Positions 1-11,657 are shown, numbered from the stretch's first letter. The stretch: DNA of 64,000 bases from CAWAMR01 sp963783095 (GCA_963783095.1 CAWAMR010000017.1:1-64000), one strand, 5' to 3'. Notes: a model not told the origin generated them from the sequence alone. Made by a program: numbers and translations.

Positions 1-1055
1 TGCCGATGCACTTGTTGTATCTACGGGGAAAGAGCAGGATCCTCACTTCAATGAGGCAGCGAAAAGTGGGCTTTGTGCAGCGATTCTCTATGTCGTCGTC
101 TACGCCCAAAACCAGAAAGAAATCTAAACACAAGTGGCGTCGATTCTTCTCGATCCGATGGGTTTTCTCGGCATGATTACGTCATGGCAGATGCTGATGG
201 AGAAATAGCGAAGAAGTATGGAGATACTATCGCTCACCCTCTCATGAAGAAGTACGGCAATTATCTTTCCTGGTGGCGGGAGGGGGAGTTCGGTTCTGAT
301 GAGTACGATAGGTAGAAATTTGATCACCTGGATGAATTCGCCTCTAATTGCCGAAAGCCTCGCGACGAGCAGCTGGGATCCCCATGACTTGGTTCGCGGC
401 CCTAAATACATGACAGTCTATTTGTGTATTCCGCCGCAGTATCTGCACACTCACGGGCGGTTACTCCGTTGCTGGATGACAACAATCATCAATGCAATAA
501 TCTCAAACGGCCCGCAAGAAAAGCGGACAGTGACCATGTTTCTCGATGAAATTGGAAACTGCGGTCCCATGCAATCGCTTTACAATGCTATTACCATCGG
601 CAGAGGGTACGTTTGCGCAGATAATCCTCATCTTACAGGCTTGACGCGATCACGAATCCTATTCCCTGATGAAGGTCAACATATGTCCGTGGACGCTTCG
701 ATAGCCCGTCGAATGTTTTTGGCATTCGAGTGTGAAGACGGCGACGGAAAATTTCCGAAGTGACCGGAGTCACAACCGTTCACCTCACCAGCGGAACTAA
801 CGAAGGGAGCAATGAAACTTATGGATACAAACGAGAATCAAGCTCCTCGAGTACGAATTATGGCACAAGCACTACCACGTCTGCGACAGCTAGAAAATTA
901 ATCCTGCCATCGGAGATTCTGCAACTTCCCGAGACGACGTGTCTGATTTTTGCGAAAAACTTCCGCTATTCCGCGGGGAGTTATCTCCTTGGTGGCTCTC
1001 GACCCCTGAACTGTCAGACGTGCTGCCTGATGTTAACCAGCCCCTCGAAGACTGA
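1..1055 (+). pseudogene. Copy of traG C-terminal part (left arm)
   Basis: Reverse copy of the 3' half of the coupling-protein gene at 16254-17316. It is broken into at least three frames by indels; the end of the coding region, with its TGA at 1053-1055, is still recognisable. Probably an assembly artefact rather than a second gene. Confidence 0.85.
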
Positions 1056-1084
1056 GCACCCACACGGGAAGTAAGCCAGTGTCT

Positions 1085-1352
1085 ACTCGGGGAATCAACT
1101 CTTCGCCCACTGGGCGGCGAGTGCATTAGTTCCCAAATGGTGCGAATGATTCTCCGGGCTTCACGCATAAGTTCCAATCGCATTACCTCATTACGAGGAT
1201 TAAAAAATGTCCGCGCCGCTTGAGGTAGCGGTATTCGTGGAAGACACGCAGAAGCAGAGTTGCTCGGTCTCTGTCCAATCAAGATTATCATTAGCGGCAT
1301 TCATTATGCCGGATTGGAGGATTCTTCAGACGAGTTTTCATTCAACATCATA
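1085..1352 (-). pseudogene. Copy of the 15953-16225 small gene (left arm)
   Basis: Reverse copy of the 90-residue gene on the right arm, with indels that break the frame. No independent function is inferred. Confidence 0.7.
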
Positions 1353-1489
1353 TGAGGAGTTTCCACAGAATTGTTACAATAAATCGCCTGGGTTTGGCAA
1401 GAAAGTCAGCATACCAAACATGGTAGGCAACGCAGACAGGTTTCTTGATTGTTTTGGTTTTTCAGTTGGTTGTTCACATAGCTCTCGGT

Positions 1490-1695
1490 TGTTGAAGTTT
1501 ATGGCCTCTGGTCGTGGCCTTGTTCCCGTCCAAGAAAAGCCGGGTAACCAGGACGAAGTGAACCGCGTCAAGCGAAGATTGGGGGAACCTCAGGGGGAAC
1601 CAATCTGGCAGCTTGATGCGGCCTGGTTGCGGCTTTAGACGGCAAACACAAGGCCAAGAACAGAGGAAACAGCAACCGAGGAGAACGACAACCAT
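1490..1695 (-). repeat. Left-arm copy of the conserved leader element
   Basis: Mirror copy of the leader at 15610-15816. It is the third occurrence of this element in the window but not an independent one, because it lies in the inverted repeat. Confidence 0.7.
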
Positions 1696-1774
1696 TGAAG
1701 CAAAACACTGGTCATAACAACGATCGCCTTTGACCAGGTATTGAACGTCTTAATCCATTTTAGGAGGCTAGGAA

Positions 1775-2768
1775 ATGTCGCAAGAACAGGACTTAGATTG
1801 GCTCCGCCAACTAGGGGACCTTGTGTGTCGCTCGAAGCACGGCTATGCCAGTTGGCTCGGGGTCGCCAGACGCCTGGGGTGTGGAGATGACAAGATTCGG
1901 CGGGCGTGTGAACGCCTGGAGAAACGCAATCGAACCCAACTGGTGGTCATGGAGACGGGCGGCTCACACTCACGGATCGTGGAAAAAAGCTGTATTCTTT
2001 TTTATTTGAACGGTTCACAATCAAATCGGCACTGGGCCGATAAAACGCTTCGAACTCATCACCGTGGAGATCGCCGAGGTACTCGGGCTCTCTCGGCCCA
2101 TGGACTTTCTGGATTTCCCCGGACTGGGAGATCAGCAGGAATACGATTCTATCCTCTATCACCGAAAACTCCGTGCGCGAGCGCTTACCCGGCGGAATTA
2201 CAACCTTTGGGATCGGGTCGCCTCACTGAGGGAACCGGGCGAGACCTTGCCCCGAGCTTCGGATGGAGCCTCGTGGTTCAATAAGAAGACCTCGTCGCGT
2301 CTGAGAATCCGACCATCGAGGAAATCATCGGAGCTCATCCGGTGTTCTTACCCTCACTCCCGGAAGTACCGGATGGTCTGGATCAGTTACTGCAAAATGT
2401 GGCACTGGTGAATCAGGGAGAGTGCAGCAACACCAACTCCTTGCTTATATATGTCCATGCGCAAAATCTGGGCAGGAGTCGTTTTCTCCCATCTGTTCAT
2501 TTGCGGGGAAACGGACCGAACCAGTTCACTCCGGTTCTTCCCATTACCGCAATTTCGCCAACAACAAGTTGCGTTGATTTTGCTCATGCGTACTCGGAAT
2601 CGCTGAGTGATCCCGTCCTACATCGTTGTTCAACGCGATTCGTATCAAGCTCCATTCACTATCCATTGCTTGATGATCGAACTTGCCCGGTGGCGTCAGA
2701 TGAAAAGTGTCTGGCGGCTGCAACTAAACTGACTTCGGGGTCTCCACCGTGGGATCTGATCTCTGCGT
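1775..2768 (+). pseudogene. Copy of LysR-like regulator (left arm)
   Basis: The ATG at 1775 and the upstream aggaggctagg ribosome-binding site match 15522 on the right arm. The frame is open through the helix-turn-helix region, then breaks near 1960 and again repeatedly. Confidence 0.85.
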
Positions 2769-2856
2769 GAGGCTGGGGGGTGCCGTTGAGAAAAAAACAA
2801 CGATCTCTGGATTCACATGGTTTAGAAACTCAAGATTTCACCTGGAGAATATAGTC

Positions 2857-3148
2857 ATGAAGTTTTCTCTGTGCCTTATTGCATGTGGATTGCTCGCTCT
2901 CTCGATCTGCGCGCTTAACTAAATCGGAGCTTCGGCTGATTCAAAGTGACCCGCAAACTTTCGGACGCTCTGCGTTTGCAATACTCCCGAAGCTACAGGT
3001 CGCGATTGAGGTTGGGTTCCCGGTCGCACTTTGGCCTGGTCTGTTTCGGTTTGCTTGGTGGTCAACCAGCGAGTCGGTACGCGAGCGGTGCGCGACAGCT
3101 CTCCCAATCCTTTTGACGATACGGGTTGGACCGGGGGTAATTTTAGTG
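2857..3148 (+). pseudogene. Copy of small membrane protein (left arm)
   Basis: Begins at the ATG matching 14448 on the right arm. Early indels give a stop within the first 25 codons. Confidence 0.75.
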
Positions 3149-3353
3149 CAAGCCATCGACTGAAAAATGGTTCGAACAGACGGGTGAACGTCTTCGTCCT
3201 CGGTCGGGCTGTGTCGGATAGGGTGAAAGAACATCCTTTATTTATCTTTCAAGAATTAGAACGTCTGATAGATATGGTGCCGTCTGCTTGAGGTAACCGT
3301 GGATCGACCGGAGAAAGGAGTCGGGTCTTTTTCTCTATCGCAGGTAGAGCAAA

Positions 3354-3650
3354 ATGGAACTCACCACTCAACAAGTCGTCGAGAAATGTTTCTCTCATTA
3401 TCTCCGGAAGAACTCGCTGCGGTCACTTGGTTGCGGGTTCTTTCTGCAGGAGAACAAAAACCACCGCATGGCCCGTTCACTCCTCGCCTTATTTGTCGAA
3501 GAAGAGTCCCTATTGCCGGGTGGCCGTACAAACGATTTACAACCATCGACGGGAGATCCAGCGGCTACCTGGGCTCCAAAGAAAATTACTGTTTCTCCGC
3601 CATACTTTGGATAAGTGGCTTGAAACGAGACCCAAACGGAAAAGTAAGTC
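3354..3650 (+). pseudogene. Copy of HTH protein 2 (left arm)
   Basis: Reverse copy of 13664-13967. At the site where the right arm has a five-C run (frame broken), this arm has two fewer bases in the stretch, so neither copy is fully in frame. One base between the two versions would join the N-terminal and HTH parts. Confidence 0.75.
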
Positions 3651-3975
3651 ACCCAACTTCGAAGCATCTGGGCGGCGGAATGTCCCCCAACTCTCCTCAT
3701 CCCCGAATGGGTTCAAGAAATGGACGAAGCGATGACCCATAAACACCCTCAAATCACCAGAAGATCCACTTCACCGGCGGTCATGCTGCTCAATTAGAAC
3801 GGTTGAACAGGAGTGGACCCTTGATTTTAATGTGAAGTATTTTCGTGAAAAATCCACAAAAAGGGCATAGCTATGCTCAAAATCCGCTATAACTGGTCCC
3901 GATCGGCCTGACGCACTTTGTGCTTGGCTCAACATCTGGGAGACTAAAGAGAGAATCGGATACTCAATAGACACA

Positions 3976-4404
3976 ATGGATGAGTTTTATCGCAAAGCCC
4001 CGTCTCTTACGCTGGTCCCCGCTGTTTACCAGTTTCAGTTGATCCCGAGTTCCCATCCCCGAGATCACAGGGGGCTGATCAAGATGGACTCTTGGTCATT
4101 GGTTGCACCGGCAACATGGATCAGCGTTCTCAGCAAAGCCAGAATGCCCAGAAGCTCCGCAAATGGCAGCTCGACGGTCAATTCTGCTCTACTACTTGGA
4201 GAGGTTTACGCGTCCTTGCCGTCACGCGTTTCCTGGGGGCTACCTATGAGTACTGCTTTGTGCGGTTGGAATCAGTCTAGGTGGCCTAGTTGCTTGAGGC
4301 AAAGATCATCAAGAGGTAACGTCTGCCGGAGTTTGCCGACCGACCACCACTGTACAAGCGTTCTGCCGAACCGTTACGGAGGCTGGGAAGAGGCTTCCGA
4401 GTGA
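3976..4404 (+). pseudogene. Copy of GIY-YIG-like gene (left arm)
   Basis: Reverse copy of 12918-13355. Frames switch several times, and the C-terminal end around 4360-4404 matches the right arm. Confidence 0.75.
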
Positions 4405-4715
4405 CCGTGAGATGGTTACGCTGGAGGTTCGTACATTGATCGTGTGGGGAATCAAGGGGTTCGTAAGGCCCCGAATCAATGTCGACGTCTCGGGGGTGGA
4501 GACCAAAAACCACGCGGGAACCTCTTCACCCCTTGCCTTATCTCACCGTCGAAGGAGCAGCTGCGTATTGCCGAGTTTGCGCGCAAGCCATTTACAATTA
4601 TTGATGGGAGATTGAGCGGCTAACCTGGGCTCCAAAGAAAACTGCTGTTTCGCCGCGAGACTTTGGATAAGTGGCTTGAAAAAACGAGACGGAAGTGGTG
4701 CGCGAGTTAAAACTG
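4403..4715 (+). pseudogene. Copy of HTH protein 1 (left arm)
   Basis: Reverse copy of 12628-12921 with several frame changes, including one in the segment that encodes the HTH. Confidence 0.75.
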
Positions 4716-4719
4716 TAAC

Positions 4720-5123
4720 CTCGTGGCTACCTCGAAAGGGTGCTTCGGTGCTGTTCGGGACGTGCGTCGGACCGAAGAATGCAAGACTGGATAGCGCGAC
4801 TAAAAAAAAAAAAAAGCCATCTTCGAGTGGTGTCGTCGGTTAGCCACTGGATCACCCTCCGGTCAGACCTGCCGTGGGCGACGCGAATGAGCATGAATCC
4901 AGGTCGATAATCATGCCCTGCACGCGGGTAATAACTGCACCAATAGCATCGATTCGAACCAGGTTTTCCATCTGCGTCGAAACTCGCAAATCACCCGTTA
5001 TCGGTTCACCTTCACCAAAAGGCCGCGGCCAACGAATGAATCGCCGTCGCGATAAACCTCAATCACGAACTCTTGCCGGCCGTTCTGATCATAAACGTAC
5101 TTGGTTTCAAGAAACCTTTCCAT
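4720..5123 (-). pseudogene. Copy of the 12210 hypothetical gene (left arm)
   Basis: Start codon at 5121-5123 on the minus strand, matching 12210. A run of about 14 A at 4801-4814, absent from the right arm, is typical of an uncorrected homopolymer or insertion error. Confidence 0.75.
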
Positions 5124-5150
5124 CGTTCACACCTCGTTCATTGGGTTGCC

Positions 5151-5672
5151 TTACCTCTCTCGCTTGATGATGCTCCCGCACAGCAATTCCTGAAGGAAGG
5201 TGGTCCCCAAGGATGAGCCTGTGCAGTGAGCCATGCTTGGAAGGCGGCTTCTGCTTGCTTCGCCAAAGTCGACGCTTCCTATGCTGCACAATCACGCCAT
5301 CATCATAGTCTGCCTTCTCGCGGGCCGCATAGAGCGGGATGAATGTCGCCGCGACTTGCCGAAGTATGGGGGTGATGACCTGCTGTGGAAAGCCAGTCCT
5401 TCCTGGACTATTATTGCCCGAGATTATTCGAATTCGCGGGATTGTACTTGTCGCAAACTTCCCACATGGATCCGTGTCTCGGTACGTGGGGCTACTTTCG
5501 GGCCGAAAAGACGGGTCGATCACCACGCTGGACATCGTCTCCTGAATGAGGAGGTGGAAGAGGGCATAACTAAGCCGAGGAGAACCCACATCGCAGATCG
5601 GCCTCGACTGCACCTGGCACCGCCCCGATCAGTCGCTTCGCCTGGTCAAGAGATCCTGGGGTTGATTGCCAT
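5151..5672 (-). pseudogene. Copy of HEPN-type gene (left arm)
   Basis: Minus-strand copy of 11658-12182. The segment with the SAYYALFH-like signature is retained in part, and the frame is broken at several points. Some stretches, such as residues around GFPQQVITP, read correctly only when both arms are compared. Confidence 0.75.
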
Positions 5673-5683
5673 AGCCGTCACCT

Positions 5684-6592
5684 CAACCCACTCCGTGCTC
5701 AACCGCCGTTTTCAAGCGGACATAAGGCGACCGGTCGATTTTGGCCGTTTGGAACGCCTGGCGGTTCAACGCCGTCAATTCCGAGGCCTGGACCGAGCCG
5801 AGCCCTGGGAACGGTTTGGTCATCGGCAAAGACATAAACCCACACAGCCGGGACGCCATCGGCGTCGTTCCGAACTCGTAATCCCATTCACAACCCATGT
5901 CGGGAACTTCACAGTGCGGAGGGCACCTTCGAGACTTCTGGCCTCTCCTGCATCGGCAGATACGGCTCAAGAATCGCCAGGATCTTTGCGAAGGCGACGG
6001 CGGCGTTGCCGTATTGCTCTGCCGTTGCCGGTAGTCGGACGGACCTCTCTTGCCACCGAAAGAAAGCTCTGAACGGCAGACAGCAACTCCTGCCGCCGGC
6101 TGGCCCCAAGTTCAGGAAAATCTGCGGCGTTGAATCCGGGAACCTTGGGAGTGAGCCGGATTGCTGCCCCTCGCCATTGCTCGCTCGATCGCAGCCGTAT
6201 CGATAGCTGGGCTGTCTGCTGTAACCTTTCCGTGGAAGAACAGGTTGCGCGGACCCGAGGTTTGCAAGAAAAGTATGCTTGCTGCCGGAGCGAGCCGGCG
6301 TCTCGTCCATGGGTATGACACGCCCGTGCTCCACGACTACTGCGTAGAGCCTGTCGTTGTCGAAGCTGAGAAAAAAGCGAACTCCTTCGAGAGGTGATTC
6401 CATCCGGCATGCCGCCGTGCACCCCGCCTGCCGCTCTCATCTCCGCACGGATGCAGAGCCATCCTTGAAGTAGAGCTTGCCGGGAAAAAAAATGCCTCCC
6501 CTTGTCGCAAATATCACAGCCAGTTCACCGTTCTTGCCCAGAAAACGACGGTCGGCGTCGAACTGGCCCTGAAAATCCTCGGCCGTGGACAT
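5684..6592 (-). pseudogene. Copy of the 10733 hypothetical gene (left arm)
   Basis: Minus-strand copy of 10733-11647, split over at least four frames by indels. Confidence 0.8.
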
Positions 6593-6691
6593 GGCCCATC
6601 TCCTTCGATACCATCGAAGGACTGCGCAACCGCCGTCTTGATCGGTTACGGTCGCGGGTCTTAACTGCGCCGACCTTTTCCCCTTCGACTT

Positions 6692-7943
6692 GGCCAGCTT
6701 CCTGAATTCCGACTTCCGCACCGGATCGACTAGCGCCTCTAGCAACTTCTTGTCGGAGGGTGACCGAGACCCGGCCCAGCACGATATCGCCAAGCGTGCG
6801 GAGTCGGCCGAGCTTTGTCTCATCCAGGATGCGACCCCGCAGCGTGTCGTTGGTGCGGATTACCTCGAGAACGCGGAGGCCGCCGTGTCGTCGAACTTCT
6901 CCACCATCTTGGAAATTTGCTTCGCGGCCAGGTTGGCGTAAAAGTCCCGCCGGGACCACTGGAGCTATGCCCCGTGTAGCCGATAGGTGAGGGTGATGGC
7001 CGACACGTAATCCGGGATCAAGTCGGCTGGGACCACCGAAGCGTAGGGACGGTGCCTCCACCGCGTCATTTCGTCCGTCCACTGATCCAAGCTCTTGGGC
7101 AGTTTACCACCAGCGGTTTGAGCAGTACGACTTCGCAGTCGGGGTCAGGTAGGGAGACGCCTTGACCACGCGGATGAAATGGAACGCCTCCTTCGTGCGG
7201 ACTGGCCTGCCCTTGGTGATCTCCTTATCGCCCCGCCGCACAACTTGCACCTTCAGGTCCTTCTCCAGCGACTTCCAAAGGATCGGCCCGACCAGTTCGA
7301 ATTTGACCGCAGATCCGTCGGTGCGCTCTCGCGGACGTAGGCGTCGAACAACCGGTGGATCAGCACCTTCTCGTAGACCTCGGGCAGGTCGGTGATAGGC
7401 GCGATCGCACTCGCTTCGGTCAGTCGGCCGGCTGCATCGTAGCCAAGTAGTCGTCGATGTCCACCACCTCCGGCGGATACGGCTCGGCCACACGTACCGA
7501 ATGCAGTCGTCGAGCATCGCCAGCACCTTAATCGCCGATGGCTCCGAGCTACGGGGGTGGCCGTCGAAGAGAAGGCGGGTTTCCTTCGCGTGCTCGAGAA
7601 CCTTGTCTGCCTCCCACCCGATCACACCGATCTCCCGCGCACCGTCGATAGGTCGTCATCGTTGACGAAGTTCTGGAAGTCCTTATAGCACTTCACGTCT
7701 CGCTTGAGCTGCACCGCCTCGTTGAAACAACAGGCTCCGGTGGATCATCTTGTTCCTCAGGTCATCCACCACCGCGTTCCTACGTTGCCGATTTCCCGCG
7801 GTAGCCCTTCACCGCAGTACCTGGAGTGCTTCGATGATGTACGGGTTCTCGATTATATCGTCGCGCACGTTGTCGAGTGTGCACTTGATCAGTGCTGCAA
7901 ACTTGTCGTGCTTGACCGGCACGAGAGCCTCGATCGTCGGCAT
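6692..7943 (-). pseudogene. Copy of the 9358 hypothetical gene (left arm)
   Basis: Minus-strand copy of 9358-10638. At its 5' end this arm has gaggctctcgtgccgg where the right arm has gaggctcgtgccgg. The two extra bases here put the start codon in frame with the body of the protein. At 7030-7080 this arm again holds the version that keeps the frame open. Confidence 0.8.
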
Positions 7944-8344
7944 GATGCTCCTCACGCACATGCCGGTCGGCCGCCAGAGAGGCGGTGAGTTGGGACGTCA
8001 GACAATCACAGTATCATAATTTCGACACGAGCGTAAGAGGAGGTTCGGGCGGGAAGGGTTGAGTGCTTCGGTTTCATCGACGTTTCATCGACCGATCCAT
8101 CGAACGCGGTGGAGTGCTGCAAGTTGTGACTCCAGCTTTCTCTCGTCCAATTTATCTGAACGCTCAGGACAATGCTGAAGTCTTAATGTTTCTTTGCTGT
8201 GTATGGTTCTGAGCAAAACCATCGAATTACACGATCCCTCCAGAGAATTCCTTCGGAGGGCTTGAAATGATGGGAAAGCTTGGGTAGAATTCTAGGACTT
8301 ATTCTTTTGCTTAATAGATTGAGTCCTTGATCGGGAGTTCTGTT

Positions 8345-8627
8345 ATGGGAAGACCGGCAAAAACCCTAGTTCAGACGCTCCCAGATGAGAGAGTCGTCGG
8401 TTGTGGATTCAAAACTCGAGGTGGGGTCATTCGGATTCAATTCCCTCACCCCACTGAAGAAGGCAAGTACGCCGAATTGTCCACCGGGATCCAGGTGCCC
8501 AAAACTTTGACCCGAAGAAAAAGAACTACCCGAATGAGCCTACACAAAAGCCGCGAAACTCATTCTCAAGGCTTATACTCCCACCATCAAGACAAACCTG
8601 AAAGACTGGCTTACCTGGGAAACGGTT
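8345..8627 (+). pseudogene. Copy of truncated integrase 5' end (left arm)
   Basis: Mirror copy of the minus-strand gene at 8628-8938. In this copy the frame reads GGVIRIQFPHPTEEGKYAEL, whereas the right arm is frameshifted at the same place, so the two arms complement each other. Confidence 0.7.
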
Positions 8628-8658
8628 TGAGCGTCGAGGTTTTCTGAAGCTCGTCGAG
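8628..8658. other. Axis (loop) of the inverted repeat
   Basis: The left arm ends with aacggtt at 8621-8627 and the right arm begins with its complement, aaccgtt, at 8659-8665. The 31 bases between are not self-complementary and belong only to the right arm. An asymmetric, non-palindromic spacer fits a fold-back or template-switch junction better than a resolved hairpin telomere, whose centre is normally a palindrome. Confidence 0.85.
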
Positions 8659-8938
8659 AACCGTTTCCCAGGTCGCATCTTTCAGGTTTGTCTTGATGGT
8701 GGGAGTATAAGCCTTGAGAATGAGTTTCGCGGCTTTTGTGTAGGCATCATTCGGGTAGTTCTTTTTCTTCGGGTCGAAGTTTTTGGGCACCTCGATCCCG
8801 GTGGACAATTCGGCGTACTTGCCTTCTTCAGTGGGGTGAGGGAATCGAATTGGAATTCACCCCACCTCGAGTTTCGCAACCGCAACCGACGACTCTCCCA
8901 TCTGGGAGCGTGAACTGGGTTTTTGCCGGTCTTCCCAT
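8628..8938 (-). pseudogene. 5' end of a probable tyrosine recombinase, cut at the axis
   Basis: Starts at the ATG at 8936-8938 (MGRPAKTQFTLPDGR). Combining both arms gives a basic start, then a beta-rich stretch (GGVIRI, FPHPTEEGKYAELSTGIEV), then a helical stretch ending DATWETVLDELQKTSTLK. This resembles the arm-binding and early core-binding parts of phage-type integrases. The right arm has an indel near 8860 that breaks this frame. The reading frame runs into the mirror arm at 8627 and stops after four codons, so the catalytic domain is missing from the window. The family call rests on pattern only, because the R-H-R-Y residues are not present. Confidence 0.5.
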
Positions 8939-9357
8939 AACAGAACTCCGATCAAGGACTGCAATCTATTAAGCAAAAGAATAAGTCCTGAGAATTCTAC
9001 CCAAGCTTTCCCATCATTTCAAGCCCTCCGAAGGAATTCTCTGGAGGGATCGTGTGATTCGATGGTTTTGCTGAGAACCATACACAGCAAAGAAAACAGT
9101 AAGACTTCAGCATTGTCCTGAGCGTTCAGATGAATTGGACGAGAGAGAAAGCTGGAGTCACAACTTCCCAGCGGGTTCCACACCGCGTTCGATGGATCGG
9201 TCGATGAAACGTCGATGAAACCGAAGCACTCAACCCTTCCCGCCCGAACCTCCTCTCTTACGCTCGTGTCCGGCGAAATTATGATACTGTGATTGTCTGA
9301 CGTCCGAACTGCGCCCCTCTCTGGCGGGCCGCCCGGCATGTCACGTGAGGAGGCATC
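8939..9357. other. Divergent intergenic region
   Basis: About 420 bases between the truncated integrase start (leftward) and the 9358 gene (rightward). A good ribosome-binding site, gaggaggc, lies just before the ATG at 9358. No repeat or RNA gene was recognised. Promoters for both genes should lie here. Confidence 0.5.
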
Positions 9358-10638
9358 ATGCCGACGATCGAGGCTCGTGCCGGTCAAGCACGACAAGTTT
9401 GCAGCACTGATCGAGTGCACACTCGAGAACGTGCGCGACGATATGATCGAGAACCCGTACATCATCGAAGCACTCCGGGTCCTGCCGGTGAAGGGCTACC
9501 GCAGCGCAATCGGCAACGTATGGAACGCGGTGGTGGATGACCTGAGGAACAAGATCATCCACCGGAGCCTGTTGCTGTTCAACAAGGCGGTGCAGCTCAA
9601 GCGAGACGTGAAGTGCTATGAGGACTTCCAGAACTTCGTCAACGATGACGACCTGATCGACGGTGCGCGGGAGATCGGTGTGATCGGGTGGGAGGCAGCC
9701 AAGGTTCTCAAGCACGCGAAGGAAACCCGCCATATCTTCGACGGCCACCCCCGTAGCTCGGAGCCATCGGCGATTAAGGTGCTGGCGATGCTCGACGACT
9801 GCATTCGGTACGTGCTGGCCGAGCCGTATCCGCCGGAGGTGGTGGACATCGACGACTACTTGGCTACCATGCAGACGGCCGACTTCGACCGAAGCGAGCT
9901 GGCGATCACCAACGCTATCACCGACCTGCCCGAGGTCTACAAGAAGGTGCTGATCCACCGGTTGTTCGACGCCTACATCCACGAGAGCGCACCGACGGAT
10001 CTGCGGTCGAATATCGAACTGGTCGGGCCGATCCTTTGGAAGTCGCTGGAGAAGGACCTGAAGGTGCAAGTTGTGCGGCGGGTCGATAAGGAGATCGCCA
10101 AGGGCAAGACAGTCCGCACGAAGGAGGCGTTCCATTTCATCCGCGTGGTCAAGGCGTCTGCCTACCTGACCCCGACTGCGAAGTCGTACCTGCTCAAACC
10201 GCTGGTGGATAAACTGACCAAGAGCTTGGATCAGTGGACGGACGAGAATGACGCGGTGGAGGCGCTCCGCCTACGCTGCGGTCATCCCAGCCGACTTGAT
10301 CCCGGATTACGTGTCGGCCATCACCCTCACCTATGTCGGCTACACGGGGCATAGCTGCCAGTGGTCCCGGCGGGACTTTTACGCCAACCTGGCCGCGCAG
10401 CGAATTCCCAAGATGGTGGAGAAGTTCGACGACAAGGCAGCCTCCGCGTTCGTCGAGGTAATCCGCACCAACGACACGCTGCGGGGTCGCATCCTGGATG
10501 AGACAAAGCTCGGCCGACTCCGCACGCTTGGCGAGATCGTGCTGGGCCGGGTCTTCGGTCACCTTCCCCGACAAGAAGTTGCTAGAGGCGCTAGTCGATC
10601 CGGTGCGGAAGTCGGAATTCAGAAAGCTGGCCAAGTAG
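9358..10638 (+). CDS. Hypothetical protein, about 425 aa, frameshifted in the assembly
   Basis: Not recognised. The ATG at 9358 follows gaggaggcatc. Three indels split the frame: a two-base loss near 9376 (restored by the left arm), one near 10258 and one near 10565. Joined, the protein starts MPTIEALVPVKHDKFAALIE and ends VRKSEFRKLAK at a TAG; the left arm has TCG at that place, so the C-terminus is uncertain. It is largely helical and charged, with no signal peptide or membrane segment. It lies 94 bases upstream of the 10733 gene in the same direction, and the four genes 9358-12626 look like one operon with the HEPN-type gene. Such layouts occur in accessory conflict modules, but no function can be assigned. 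Confidence 0.7.
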
Positions 10639-10732
10639 AAGGGGAAAAGGTCGCCGCAGTTAAGACCCGCGACCGTAACCGATCAAGACGGCGGTTGCGC
10701 CAGATGTTCGATGGTATCGAAGGAGATGGGCC

Positions 10733-11647
10733 ATGTCCACAGCCGAGGATTTTCAGGGCCAGTTCGACGCAGACGGTCGTTTTCTGGGCAAGAACGGTGA
10801 ACTGGCTGTGATATTTGCGACAAGGGGAGGCGCTCGTTTCCCCGGCAAGCTCTACTTCAAGGATGGGCTCTGCATCCGTGCGGAGATGGAGCGCGGCGGG
10901 GATTGGGTGCTGCCGGATGAATCACCTCTCGAAGGAGTTCGCTTCTTTCTCAACTTCGGCAACGACAGGCTCTACGCAGTAGTCGTGGAGCACGGGCGTG
11001 TCATACCCATGGACGAGACGCCGGCTCGCTCCGGCAGCAAGCATACTTTTCTTGCAAACTTCAGGATTGCCCGCAACCTGTTCTTCCACGGAAAGGTTAC
11101 AGCAGACAGCCCAACGATCGATACGTCTGTGATCGAGCGAGCAATGGCTCGGGCAGCAATCTGGCTCACTCCCAAGTCCGTTTCCGGATTCAACGCCGCA
11201 GATTTTCCTGAACTTGGGGCCAGCCGGCAGCAGGAGTTGCTGTCTGCCGTTCAGAGCTTTCTTTCGGTGGCAAGAGAGGTCCCGTCCGACAAGCCGGCAA
11301 CGGCAGAACAATACGGCAACGCCGCCGTCGCCTTCGCAAAGATCCTGACGATTCTTGAGCCGTATCTGCCGATGCAGGACGAGGCCAGAAGTGTCGAAGG
11401 TGCCCTCCGCACTGTGAAGTTCCCGACATGGGTTGTGAACTGGGATTACGAGTTGGGAAGCGACGCCGATGGCGTCCCGGCTGTGTGGGTTTATGTCTTT
11501 GCCGATGACCAAACCGTTCCCAGGGCACGGCTCGGTCGGGCCGCCTCGGAATTGACCACGTTGATCCGCCAGGCGTTCCAAACGGCCAAAATCGACCGGT
11601 CGCCTTATGTCCGCTTGAAAACGGCAGTTGAGCACAAAGTGGGTTGA
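10733..11647 (+). CDS. Hypothetical protein, 304 aa
   Basis: Not recognised. The start at 10733 follows gaaggagatgggcc. The frame is fully open on this arm. The first 110 residues are beta-rich (FPGKLYFKDG, DRLYAVVVEHGRVIPMDE). The middle is helical and the C-terminal part has a second beta-rich block (GVPAVWVYVFADDQTVP). There is no membrane segment and no catalytic motif that I can name. The stop is 11 bases before the start of the HEPN-type gene, so the two are probably co-translated. Together with 9358 and 12210 it may form a four-gene accessory operon. Confidence 0.8.
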   Translation: MSTAEDFQGQFDADGRFLGKNGELAVIFATRGGARFPGKLYFKDGLCIRAEMERGGDWVLPDESPLEGVRFFLNFGNDRLYAVVVEHGRVIPMDETPARSGSKHTFLANFRIARNLFFHGKVTADSPTIDTSVIERAMARAAIWLTPKSVSGFNAADFPELGASRQQELLSAVQSFLSVAREVPSDKPATAEQYGNAAVAFAKILTILEPYLPMQDEARSVEGALRTVKFPTWVVNWDYELGSDADGVPAVWVYVFADDQTVPRARLGRAASELTTLIRQAFQTAKIDRSPYVRLKTAVEHKVG

Positions 11648-11657
11648 GGTGACGGCT

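Larger units (their letters stand above)
1..8627. repeat. Left arm of a large inverted repeat (noisy copy)
   Basis: This segment is the reverse complement of 8659-17316, in matching gene order, with many one- and two-base indels and substitutions. Its length is 8627 bases against about 8658 on the other arm, so it has lost about 30 bases net. Almost every gene copied here is frameshifted. The errors are mostly indels, as in uncorrected long reads, rather than the synonymous substitutions expected of an old duplication. At some sites this arm holds the in-frame version and the right arm does not. The copy reaches the first base of the window, so it may extend further left. Confidence 0.95.

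Noticed and set aside
1..8627. Left-arm genes as an independent set of paralogues
   Set aside because: The differences are mainly indels, and some are the correct version of right-arm errors, which does not fit independent evolution.
8628..8658. Hairpin telomere resolution site at the axis
   Set aside because: The 31-base centre is not palindromic and no telomere resolvase-like gene was seen; kept only as an alternative.
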